Part shown: positions 7,073 through 14,441 of the stretch, one piece after another | Position numbering within the stretch: the first letter of the stretch is position 1 | How the letters are laid out: every line of letters starts with the position of its first letter | Assembly (NCBI GenBank): GCA_947448105.1 | Contig: CANFNE010000002.1 | Location: 1 to 35,887 of the forward strand | From: Burkholderiales bacterium | GTDB taxonomy: Bacteria; Pseudomonadota; Gammaproteobacteria; Burkholderiales; Burkholderiaceae_C | Direction of reading: 5' to 3' | DNA: 35,887 bases | The notes under the pieces: model-generated | What the model was told of the DNA's origin: nothing | What the model saw: the letters and a program-made list of their open reading frames with translations, nothing else | Database searches by the model: none | Translations under genes and position numbers: made by a program

Positions 7073-7528
7073 TTAGGGTTTGAGCGTGAGGAGCCAGGCG
7101 ATCACATCGGCTTTTTCGCTCGCGCTGCATTCGCGGCCGACCACGTCGTTGCAGTTGCGGCGGAACCACTTCTCGGTTTTTGCGGCGTCGGTAAAGCGTT
7201 CGGGGTTGGCGGCGGGCGCCATGGGCCGGATGGTTTTGCCGGTGCTGGCATGCTTGCCGTCCACCGTGGGTTTGGCCGTGTGGCAAGAGGAACAAGACCA
7301 GTCGTGCCCGAGCTTGGAGGTGAAGAACTCTTGGCCGCGCGCGGGCTGCGGCGTTTGACCCGACTGCACGGCGTAGCTTGCGAGTTGCTCGGTAGCGTTG
7401 AGCGCATGCGCGGGCAGCGCGACGGCGCCTGCGGCCAAGGCCAAAGCGGCAGCGCCCCGCGCAACAAGCCCACGACGCCCTGGTGGCCAAGAGGCGGTCA
7501 AAGAAAACGCAAAGGGGAAAAGTGGCAT
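7073..7528 (-). CDS. SHP-type (DUF1924) oxygen-binding monoheme cytochrome c
   Basis: 151 residues, with a basic/hydrophobic signal region to about residue 42 (cleavage near PAHA|LN) leaving a mature protein of about 109 residues, as expected for sphaeroides heme protein. The heme motif is CSSCH (79-83). The diagnostic block WFRRNCNDVVGREC follows at 121-134. In this family an Asn is the unusual sixth heme ligand, displaced by oxygen or NO; Asn125 fits. Cys126 and Cys134 would form the family's small disulfide loop. Start ATG 7528 has AAGGAG five bases upstream. It is the first gene of a three-gene operon with DHC and cytochrome b561. Confidence 0.88.
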   Translation of the reverse strand: MPLFPFAFSLTASWPPGRRGLVARGAAALALAAGAVALPAHALNATEQLASYAVQSGQTPQPARGQEFFTSKLGHDWSCSSCHTAKPTVDGKHASTGKTIRPMAPAANPERFTDAAKTEKWFRRNCNDVVGRECSASEKADVIAWLLTLKP

Positions 7529-7601
7529 AGAGGCTCCTTGGTGTGCATGGTGGCATACGCAGATTAAGGACATGTAAAGCCCTTCGCCACCCCAAAAAGC
7601 A

Positions 7602-7643
7602 AACAAGGGTGCGAAATGCACGCATGCACTTCGCACCCTTGTT
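7602..7643 (-). terminator. Rho-independent terminator of the liv operon
   Basis: A 19-bp stem with one mismatch (7602-7620 against 7625-7643; core CAAGGGTGCGAA) and a 4-base loop. On the minus strand it is followed by a T-rich run (TTTGCTTTTTGG), so it terminates transcription coming from livF, whose stop codon lies 38 bp upstream. It lies 73 bp upstream of the SHP gene and would insulate the cytochrome operon from the transporter operon. Confidence 0.85.
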
Positions 7644-7680
7644 GGGCCAAAACACCGCCTTTGGGCGGCGCTGGTCGGGC

Positions 7681-8403
7681 TTAGTGGCCGCCGCCCAAGT
7701 AAGCCGCCTTGACCGCCGGGTCGTCTTGCAACTTGGACGCTTCGCCATGCACCGAGATGCGGCCGTTTTCCAGCACGTAGCCGTAGTCCGCCACTTTCAG
7801 GGCGGCGGCGGCAAATTGCTCCACCAGCAGCATGGTCACACCGCGCGACTTGAGGTCGCTGATGATGCGAAACACTTCTTCCACCAGGATAGGCGCCAGA
7901 CCCATGGAGGGCTCGTCAAGCAAGACGATCTCGGGGTTGAGCATCACCGCTCGGGCCATGGCCAGCATTTGCTGCTCGCCACCGGACAAGGTGCCTGCGA
8001 GCTGGTTGCGGCGCTCTTTGAGGCGGGGGAAGAGCTCCATGGCGCGTTCCAGATCGCCCTGCACGTCGCCTTTGGGGCGGCTGCCGGTCAGGCGCGGAAA
8101 AGCGCCCAAGATCAGGTTGTCGGTCACGGACATGGTGGCAAACACGCGCCGGCCTTCGGGCGAATGCGCCAGGCCCAGCTTGGCGATGGTGTACGACTCC
8201 ATGCCGTCGGTGCGTGTGCCGTTCAGCGTGATCTGGCCTGCGGTGGGCGCGATCATGCCGGAGATGGCGCGCATGGTAGTGGTTTTGCCAGCGCCATTGG
8301 AGCCGATCAGTGTGACCACTTTGCCCTTGGGCACTTCCATGGAAATGCCGTGCAAGACTTGCACTTTGCCGTAACCGGCTTCTAGGTTTTTAATACTCAA
8401 CAT
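7681..8403 (-). CDS. livF: Branched-chain amino acid-type ABC transporter ATP-binding protein LivF
   Basis: 240-residue cytosolic ATPase of the HAAT family uptake system. Walker A GSNGAGKTT, Q-loop region, signature LSGGEQQMLAMARA, Walker B EIVLLDEPSMGLAP and the switch-His-equivalent region LLVEQ are all visible, along with LivF-typical IKNLEAGYGKVQVLHGIS at the start. ATG 8403 is chosen because the protein then begins MLSIKNLEAGYG; an AGGAC element lies upstream. It is 19 bp downstream of the fused LivM-LivG gene and is the last gene of the operon, followed by a strong terminator. Confidence 0.95.
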   Translation of the reverse strand: MLSIKNLEAGYGKVQVLHGISMEVPKGKVVTLIGSNGAGKTTTMRAISGMIAPTAGQITLNGTRTDGMESYTIAKLGLAHSPEGRRVFATMSVTDNLILGAFPRLTGSRPKGDVQGDLERAMELFPRLKERRNQLAGTLSGGEQQMLAMARAVMLNPEIVLLDEPSMGLAPILVEEVFRIISDLKSRGVTMLLVEQFAAAALKVADYGYVLENGRISVHGEASKLQDDPAVKAAYLGGGH

Positions 8404-8422
8404 ATGCGGTTGTCCTGTACGT

Positions 8423-10354
8423 TCAAGCGGCTGGAGCGCCCAGATAGGCCTCAATCACTTTTTCATCGGCCTGTACGTCGGCGGGCTTGCCCTCGGCAAT
8501 CTTTTGTCCGAAGTCGAGCACCGACACGTTGTCGCAAATGCTCATCACCACGTCCATGTGGTGCTCGATCAGGATCACGGTGATGCCGTGGTCGCGGATC
8601 TTGCGGATGATGGTAATTAGCTCTTTGATGTCGGGCGCGGTCAGGCCAGCGGCGGGCTCGTCGAGCAGCAAGAGTTGCGGATCGAGCGCCAGGGCGCGGG
8701 CAATTTCAAGCAGACGCTGTTTACCGTATGGCAGATTGCGCGCTTCTTCACCGGCCAGGTCGCCCAGACCCACAAAGTGCAGCAAGCCCATGCCGCGCTC
8801 AATGCCCGCCTGGTCTTCGCGCTTGTAGCGTGGCGTGTGCAAGGCCACGTCGATGAGATTGCTCTCAAACGTGTGGTGCAAACCGACCTGCACGTTTTGC
8901 AGCGCGGTCATCTCGCCAAAGAGCTGCACGTTCTGGAAGGTGCGCGCAATGCCGGACAAAGCGATGTCAGAAGAGGTACGTCCTACCACAGCGCTTCCGG
9001 CGAATTGGATGTCGCCAGCCGTGGGCACGTAAATGCCGGTCAGCACGTTCATCATCGTGCTCTTGCCTGAGCCATTGGGGCCGATCAGGCCGTGGATGGT
9101 GCCGCGCTGGATGCGCAGGTCGACGTTGTTGAGCGCCTTCAAGCCACCAAACTGCATCAGCACGCCCTTGGCCACCAGCAGGTCGCTGCCAGCGGCGCTG
9201 TGCGCTGCGTTGGAGGCCACGGTGATCGCGTCCTTGCCCAAGTCCAGGCCCTGGTAGTCGCCACCGAGCGCGGCGCGGCGGAAGAACAGCTTGCGGAAAA
9301 ATCCGACGATGCCGTCCTGCAAGTAATACACCACGAACAAAATCATCAAACCGAAGATGGACAAACGCCAGTCGGTGATGGACTGCAACCAGAACGAAAA
9401 CGCCGCCAGTGCGATCGTGCCCAGCACCGGAATAGCCATGGCGCGCGGTGTGGTCGTCTTTTTGACCACGCCAATCGCAGCGCCCACCAGCATCAGCACC
9501 GCCAATGTGGAAGACACCTGGCGGAACATCTCGAGGTCGTCGAGCAGCTTGGGCAAGATCACGATGATGGCTGCGCCCAGCAAGGAGCCCGTGCGCGATT
9601 TGCGTCCCCCCATGATCACGGCCAACAGGAACAAGACCGTCAACTCAAAGTTGTAGGTATTGGGCGAGATATATTGCTCGGAATACGCGTACAAGCAACC
9701 CGCCAGTCCGGCAAAACCGGCGCTGATCACGAAGGCATAGACCTTGTAGCGGTACACCGACACGCCCATGCAATCCGACGCCACGGGGCTGCCGCGCAGC
9801 GCTTCAAACGCCCGTCCAAGTTGCGATTTCAAGACGCGGTCCACCACCACCAGGGACAGCACCATCAGAGCAAACACCATCCAGTAAAAGCCGTGCTCGT
9901 CGAGCTTGGCGCCAAACAAGTCGGGCTTGGGCACTTTGATGCCCAAGGGGCCTTCGGTCAGGAAATCCATCTCGTTGATCAGAATCTGGATGATGGTGCC
10001 AAAGGCCAAAGTCACCATCGCCAGATAAGGGCCCGTCACGCGCAGTGCGGGCAGCGCCAACAGCGCGCCAAAGCCAGCGGTCACGCCAATGCTGGCGGGG
10101 ATGATGAGCCACAGGGGCGCGCCCAACTTGAAGAACATGACACCGGCGGTATACGAGCCCACGCCAAACAAGCCAGCATGGCCAAGCGACACCTGGCCGG
10201 TGTAACCCACCACGATGTCCAGACCGAACAGCAGGATGGCGTAAATCATGATCGTGCCGATCATGTGGATGTAATACGGATTGCTGAGGTACAGCGGCGC
10301 CGCACCCAAGAGCGCGAGAGCGACCAGGGCTACGGAAAAAGACTTGCGGTTCAT
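8423..10354 (-). CDS. livMG: Fused ABC transporter permease-ATPase (LivM-LivG)
   Basis: 643 residues joining a LivM-type permease (about 1-360) to a LivG-type ATPase (about 390-643). The permease shows the family motifs GYTGQVSLGHAGLFGVGSY and the EAA-like LGRAFEALRGSPVASDCMGV. The ATPase has Walker A GPNGSGKST (about 425-433), YGKQRLLEIARAL as the signature region and LLLDEPAAGL as Walker B. Between the usual end of the permease core (GAAIIVILPKLL) and its final ITDWRLSIFGLMILFVVYYLQDG segment there is an extra stretch of about 45 residues with two further hydrophobic helices. ATG 10354 is preferred; TTG 10360, overlapping the livH stop, is an alternative. Fusions of this kind are known in Burkholderiales. 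Confidence 0.93.
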   Translation of the reverse strand: MNRKSFSVALVALALLGAAPLYLSNPYYIHMIGTIMIYAILLFGLDIVVGYTGQVSLGHAGLFGVGSYTAGVMFFKLGAPLWLIIPASIGVTAGFGALLALPALRVTGPYLAMVTLAFGTIIQILINEMDFLTEGPLGIKVPKPDLFGAKLDEHGFYWMVFALMVLSLVVVDRVLKSQLGRAFEALRGSPVASDCMGVSVYRYKVYAFVISAGFAGLAGCLYAYSEQYISPNTYNFELTVLFLLAVIMGGRKSRTGSLLGAAIIVILPKLLDDLEMFRQVSSTLAVLMLVGAAIGVVKKTTTPRAMAIPVLGTIALAAFSFWLQSITDWRLSIFGLMILFVVYYLQDGIVGFFRKLFFRRAALGGDYQGLDLGKDAITVASNAAHSAAGSDLLVAKGVLMQFGGLKALNNVDLRIQRGTIHGLIGPNGSGKSTMMNVLTGIYVPTAGDIQFAGSAVVGRTSSDIALSGIARTFQNVQLFGEMTALQNVQVGLHHTFESNLIDVALHTPRYKREDQAGIERGMGLLHFVGLGDLAGEEARNLPYGKQRLLEIARALALDPQLLLLDEPAAGLTAPDIKELITIIRKIRDHGITVILIEHHMDVVMSICDNVSVLDFGQKIAEGKPADVQADEKVIEAYLGAPAA

Positions 10355-10356
10355 CT

Positions 10357-11232
10357 TCAAACTTTCTTGATGGCGGTTTTGCCAAACAGACCGGCGGGCT
10401 TGAATGCCAGCACCAGCAACAACAGCACCAGACCGGGTACATCTTTGTAGCCGGTGGACAAATAAAAGCCTGTGGTCGTCTCAGCCACGCCCAAAATAAT
10501 GCCGCCCACAATAATGCCCAAACCGCTTGTCAGGCCGCCAATAATGGCCACGGCAAAGGCTTTGAGGCCCAGTACAGCGCCCATGGTGGCGCCGGTGAGC
10601 GTGAGCGGCGCAATCAGTGCGCCAGCAAAGGCGGCCGTCGCCGAGGACAATGCGTAGGAAAACGTAATCACCAGGCCGGTGTTAATGCCCATCAGCTTGG
10701 CCGCGTCGCGGTCGTTGAAAGTGGCCACCACGGCCTTGCCGTAAATCGTCTTGCGGTTGAAAAACTCCACCGCCAGCATCATGGCCACCGCGCCGAACAC
10801 CACCAGAATTTCCATCGGAAGCACATTGGCGCCCAGCACTTTCATGGGTGCTTCGGGCAAGGGCGAGGGAAACTTCAGGTCGTCGCGGCCCCAGATGTTC
10901 TCTGCCACGTTCTTGAAAATGATGCCCAGCGCAATGGTGGACATGATCCAACCAAACTCGCTTTTGATCTTGATGGCCGGTTGCACACCAATGCGCTCCA
11001 CCACCGAACCTTGCACCATGCCAAACACAATCACCAGGGGCAGCATGACCCAGTAGTTGACGCCCTTATTGACCAGAGTCAGACCGACCATGGCGCCCAG
11101 CATCAGCGCGTCGCCCTGGCCAAAGTTCAGCGTGTCCGAGGTCTGGAACGTGAGCTGGTAACCAAACGCGATCACCGCGTAAATCATGCCCAGCGCAATT
11201 CCGCTGTAGACCAGTTGAAGCAGGATATCCAT
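10357..11232 (-). CDS. livH: Branched-chain amino acid-type ABC transporter permease LivH
   Basis: 291-residue inner-membrane permease, with many hydrophobic helices and LivH signatures: LVYSGIALGMIYAVIAFGYQLTF at the N terminus, TLNFGQGDALMLGAM, and the cytoplasmic loop FNDRDAAKLMGINTGLVI that contacts the ATPase. The C-terminal AIIGGLTSGLGIIVGGIILG is typical. It pairs with the LivM half of the fused downstream protein. A GGTGGAA element precedes ATG 11232. Its stop codon lies two bases before the preferred ATG of the fusion gene. A strong hairpin lies between it and the upstream binding-protein gene. Confidence 0.94.
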   Translation of the reverse strand: MDILLQLVYSGIALGMIYAVIAFGYQLTFQTSDTLNFGQGDALMLGAMVGLTLVNKGVNYWVMLPLVIVFGMVQGSVVERIGVQPAIKIKSEFGWIMSTIALGIIFKNVAENIWGRDDLKFPSPLPEAPMKVLGANVLPMEILVVFGAVAMMLAVEFFNRKTIYGKAVVATFNDRDAAKLMGINTGLVITFSYALSSATAAFAGALIAPLTLTGATMGAVLGLKAFAVAIIGGLTSGLGIIVGGIILGVAETTTGFYLSTGYKDVPGLVLLLLVLAFKPAGLFGKTAIKKV

Positions 11233-11308
11233 AAATTAATTCCACCCAAAAATCGAAGCATTCACCCCTCGCACCAGAGGCCCGTGGCGACGACTGCCGC
11301 CTATGAAA

Positions 11309-11342
11309 GAAACTCGCCAGCCCAAACAGGCTGGCGAGTTTC
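11309..11342 (-). terminator. Intra-operon hairpin between binding protein and permease genes
   Basis: A perfect 14-bp inverted repeat (11309-11322 and 11329-11342, GAAACTCGCCAGCC and its complement) with a 6-base CAAACA loop. On the minus strand it lies 29 bp after the binding-protein stop codon and 76 bp before the livH start, followed by TTTCAT rather than a long U-run. It is probably a partial terminator or a 3'-end stabiliser that makes the binding protein more abundant than the membrane subunits, a common arrangement in ABC uptake operons. Confidence 0.75.
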
Positions 11343-11371
11343 AGTGCGCTAACTCAGGGCGCAAGGCCCAT

Positions 11372-12619
11372 TTATTTTTTGACAGCCAGGGCGCCCTTGG
11401 CGTTGACGTCTTTCACGCGAATTTCAGAAGCTTTTTTCTGGTCTTCTTCGTAGGCGTAAACCACTTTTTCGCCCTTGACTTCACCAAACACCGGGATGTT
11501 GGCTGTAATTGCATCGTGGTCCTTGGCGGTGAAGGGCTTGTTGTAAGTCGTCACCACGCCGTCCACAGGTGTCTTCAGATCTTCCAAAGCGGCCTTGATC
11601 TTGGGGCCGTCGGTCGAGTTGGCCTGCTTGATGGCCGCGGCCAGCAAGTAGATGGAGTCGTAACCTTGCGCGGCAGACACAGGCGAATCAATACGTGCGT
11701 TCTTCGGGTTGAAAGTGCGCAGGTAGTTGATGATGAAGGACTGGCGCTTGGGCGTAGTGGGCTGCTGAATAAAGGTTTGCGGCATGCGCGCGCCTTCGCC
11801 GCCAGGGCCGGCGTTGTCAATGAAGTTGGCCATGGACAGGGTCCAGCTACCGATCATGGGGACTTTCCAGCCCAGCTTGGTCATGCCGTTGGCGATTTGC
11901 GCCAGCTCAGGTCCAATCGCGTAGGTCAGCACCACTTCGGCGCCGGCTTCCTTGGCCTTGAGCAGCTGCGCGGTCATGTCCACGTCCTTGATGTTGAACT
12001 TCTCAACGGCCACGGCCTTGATGCCTTTGAGTTCCAGGGCTTTTTCCAGGTCGGAACGACCGAGCTGGCCGTAGTTGGTGGAGTCCGCAAGGATGGCGAC
12101 TTTCTTGAACTTGCGGCGGGTAATCGCCTCTTCCACGATCATGGGCGCCTGGATGCTGTCGTGCGCTGCATTGCGGAAGATGTAGTTCTCGGGTTGGTCG
12201 TCAAACTGGTGCGTGATGATGGAGCCGGTCGCCACGTTGTTCATGACCGGGATCTTGGCTTCTTGGTAGAAGCGTTGCGAAGCGAGGGCCACGCCGGTGT
12301 TGATGAAGCCCACGGTGGCGGTAACTTTTTCTTTGTTGATCAGCTCTTGGGCGATTTGCACGCCGCGCTCGTTTTTGGCCTCGTCATCGCGCTCGATGAT
12401 TTGCAGCTGGCGCCCGATCACGCCGCCAGCCTTGTTGATTTCATCGACGGCCAATTTGACGCCGTCACGCATGCTCACACCCATGGAAGAAGAGCCGCCA
12501 GTGAACGGGCCCGACACGCCAATCTTGATGGCTTCGGCTGCAGAAGCCAGGCCGGAATAGGCCACTACGGCAGCGGCAATGGCCACTTGTGAGGCCAGTT
12601 TTGCAAAACGAATTGTCAT
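11372..12619 (-). CDS. Periplasmic substrate-binding protein of branched-chain amino acid-type ABC transporter
   Basis: 415 residues. A signal peptide with cleavage near GLASA|AEA (about residue 28) sends it to the periplasm. The mature protein starts IKIGVSGPFTGGSSSMGVSMRDGVKLAVDEIN, the type 1 periplasmic binding fold of the Leu/Ile/Val group, and continues with VIGRQLQIIERDDEA. It heads an operon with livH, livMG and livF. GGAG precedes ATG 12619. Members of this group carry substrates as varied as amino acids, amides, urea and aromatic acids, so the true ligand is unknown. Confidence 0.9.
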   Translation of the reverse strand: MTIRFAKLASQVAIAAAVVAYSGLASAAEAIKIGVSGPFTGGSSSMGVSMRDGVKLAVDEINKAGGVIGRQLQIIERDDEAKNERGVQIAQELINKEKVTATVGFINTGVALASQRFYQEAKIPVMNNVATGSIITHQFDDQPENYIFRNAAHDSIQAPMIVEEAITRRKFKKVAILADSTNYGQLGRSDLEKALELKGIKAVAVEKFNIKDVDMTAQLLKAKEAGAEVVLTYAIGPELAQIANGMTKLGWKVPMIGSWTLSMANFIDNAGPGGEGARMPQTFIQQPTTPKRQSFIINYLRTFNPKNARIDSPVSAAQGYDSIYLLAAAIKQANSTDGPKIKAALEDLKTPVDGVVTTYNKPFTAKDHDAITANIPVFGEVKGEKVVYAYEEDQKKASEIRVKDVNAKGALAVKK

Positions 12620-12841
12620 GGTGTCTCCAGTTAAAAATGTGGGGGTCTGTCGCGACGCTTTACGGCGCAGCGGGATCAGCCAATAAAGAAGTCCTCGGCG
12701 CTCCCTTAGGTGGGCTAATCTAATCGAAAGTCACTTACACAGACTTACGGACAAACCCGTGGGTGGCGCATTATCGGGGTCTCGCCCTGATGAATTTTCA
12801 TTGTCCAGATCAAAAATTTTCAATGGCACCGAAATAGCGCG
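12620..12841. promoter_or_regulatory. Upstream region of the liv operon with phased direct repeat
   Basis: This non-coding stretch separates the end of radA from the binding-protein start. It contains a direct repeat ACTTAC at 12733-12738 and 12743-12748, exactly one helical turn apart, about 115 bp upstream of the binding-protein ATG; this spacing suits an activator or repressor dimer. A more AT-rich stretch (12787-12835) lies next to the radA terminator. I could not assign confident -35 and -10 boxes. Confidence 0.35.
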
Positions 12842-12867
12842 AAAACCAAGGGTTAACCCTTGGTTTT
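12842..12867 (-). terminator. Perfect palindromic terminator of radA
   Basis: An 11-bp perfect stem (12842-12852 and 12857-12867, AAAACCAAGGG and complement) around a TTAA loop. It lies 11 bp after the radA stop codon. T residues flank it on both strands (TTTTTT reading +, TTTT reading -), so it could work in both directions, though radA is the only gene ending here. Confidence 0.85.
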
Positions 12868-12878
12868 TTGCCGATGTG

Positions 12879-14249
12879 TCAACCCAAGCCGCGCACGATC
12901 CCCATCGCTTCCTCGACCCGCTCCACTGCGTGGATGGTCATGCCTTCGATCGGCTTTTTGGGTGCGTTGGCCTTGGGCACCACGGCCACGGTAAAGCCGA
13001 GTTTGGCCGCTTCTTTGAGCCGCTCCTGACCGCGCGGCGCCGGGCGCACCTCACCCGCCAGCCCCACTTCGCCAAAGGCCAGAAACCCTTTGGGCAGCGG
13101 TTTGCCACGCAGCGAGGAAGTAATGGCCAGCATCACCGCCAAATCGGCGGCAGGTTCGCCAATGCGCACGCCACCCACCGCGTTGATAAACACGTCCTGG
13201 TCCATGCAGGCCACACCGGCATGGCGGTGCAATACCGCCAGCAACATGGCCAGCCGGTCTTTGTCCAGGCCTACGCTCAGGCGCCGCGGGCTGGGGCCAC
13301 CGCTGTCTACCAGCGCCTGTATTTCTACCAAGAGCGGGCGCGTGCCTTCGAGCGTCACCATCACACAGCTGCCGGGCACCGGCTCGGCGTGCTGGCTCAG
13401 AAAAATGGCGCTGGGGTTGGAGACGCCCTTCAAACCCTTCTCGGTCATAGCAAACACGCCAATTTCGTTGACAGCGCCAAAACGGTTCTTGATAGCGCGC
13501 ACCAGGCGGAACTGGCTGTGCGTGTCGCCCTCAAAGTAGAGCACCGTGTCCACCATGTGCTCCAGCACGCGCGGTCCGGCCAGCGCGCCTTCTTTGGTCA
13601 CGTGGCCGACGAGCACGATGCACACGCCGCTGGCCTTGGCCGCGCGCGTGAGGTGCGCCGCGCATTCGCGCACCTGTGCCACCGACCCCGGCGCGCTGGT
13701 GAGTTGGTCCGAATACACGGTCTGGATGGAATCAATCACCGCCACGTCGGGCTGCTGATCGGCCAGCGTGGCCAGGATTTTCTCCAGTCCAATCTCAGGC
13801 AGCACCCGCACTTGCGAGCCGTCGAGCCCCAAGCGGCGCGCGCGCAGCGCAACTTGGGCGCCGCTTTCTTCGCCGGTGACGTACAGGGTTTTTTTGCCGC
13901 TGCGTTGCAGCGAATCAAGCGCCTGCAGCAGCAAAGTCGATTTACCAATGCCCGGGTCGCCACCAATGAGCACCACCCCGCCTTCAACGATGCCGCCACC
14001 CAGCACCCGGTCGAGTTCGGCGTGGCCCGTGGCCGTGCGTTCAAAGTCGCTGGCCTCGATATCGGACAGCACCGCCACCTCCGCCGTTTTAGCGAGCGAT
14101 GCAAAGCGGTTTTTGACCGCGCTCTCAGCGGCCTGGGGCAAGGACTCGATCAGGGTATTCCAGGCATTGCAGCTCGGGCACTTGCCCAGCCACTTGGGGC
14201 TGGAGCCTCCGCAATCGGAACAGGTAAAAACAGTTTTTTCTTTGGCCAT
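12879..14249 (-). CDS. radA: DNA repair/recombination protein RadA
   Basis: 456 residues, the usual length. An N-terminal zinc finger (Cys10, Cys13, Cys24, Cys27) is followed by a RecA-like ATPase with Walker A GGDPGIGKST (96-105), the RadA-specific KNRFG motif (254-258), and a C-terminal Lon-protease-like domain (about 280-456) with GEVGLAGEVRP. RadA is a DnaB-like branch-migration helicase that extends recombination intermediates. No obvious Shine-Dalgarno sequence precedes ATG 14249. A CTGT-N8-ACAG palindrome lies 11 bp upstream of the start, suggesting LexA control. Confidence 0.96.
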   Translation of the reverse strand: MAKEKTVFTCSDCGGSSPKWLGKCPSCNAWNTLIESLPQAAESAVKNRFASLAKTAEVAVLSDIEASDFERTATGHAELDRVLGGGIVEGGVVLIGGDPGIGKSTLLLQALDSLQRSGKKTLYVTGEESGAQVALRARRLGLDGSQVRVLPEIGLEKILATLADQQPDVAVIDSIQTVYSDQLTSAPGSVAQVRECAAHLTRAAKASGVCIVLVGHVTKEGALAGPRVLEHMVDTVLYFEGDTHSQFRLVRAIKNRFGAVNEIGVFAMTEKGLKGVSNPSAIFLSQHAEPVPGSCVMVTLEGTRPLLVEIQALVDSGGPSPRRLSVGLDKDRLAMLLAVLHRHAGVACMDQDVFINAVGGVRIGEPAADLAVMLAITSSLRGKPLPKGFLAFGEVGLAGEVRPAPRGQERLKEAAKLGFTVAVVPKANAPKKPIEGMTIHAVERVEEAMGIVRGLG

Positions 14250-14260
14250 ACCGAATATTA

Positions 14261-14276
14261 CTGTATGAAATCACAG
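14261..14276. promoter_or_regulatory. Putative LexA (SOS) box upstream of radA
   Basis: CTGTATGAAATCACAG matches the gamma/betaproteobacterial LexA consensus CTGT-N8-ACAG exactly at all eight specified bases. It is flanked by TA on the left, as in the extended consensus, and sits 11 bp upstream of the radA start codon, where bound LexA would block transcription or elongation. The box would fit a recombination gene; no experimental support is available here. Confidence 0.6.
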
Positions 14277-14441
14277 ATATGTGCGCGCCGGAAGACGAGC
14301 GGCTGATGGCGCTGCGGCATGCGGAAGCTATTGCTTAAAAAACCAAAAGTTGTAAATTATTCATTTCATTGGACTTTTATGTCCTTCAATTGCGGGAATT
14401 GGTGAATACGGTTGTCACATCGCGCCCCTAAGCTCGCGGCC

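Noticed and set aside
6733..7748. Upstream extension of the diheme cytochrome gene through the SHP gene
   Set aside because: Overlaps SHP in another frame; the signal peptide begins at ATG 7055.
9092..10450. Plus-strand frame of about 450 codons over livMG
   Set aside because: Antisense to the fused transporter gene; composition (many His and Gln) is that of a shadow frame.
12759..14306. Plus-strand frame of over 500 codons over radA
   Set aside because: Antisense to radA, which has all its motifs; no family resemblance in the shadow frame.
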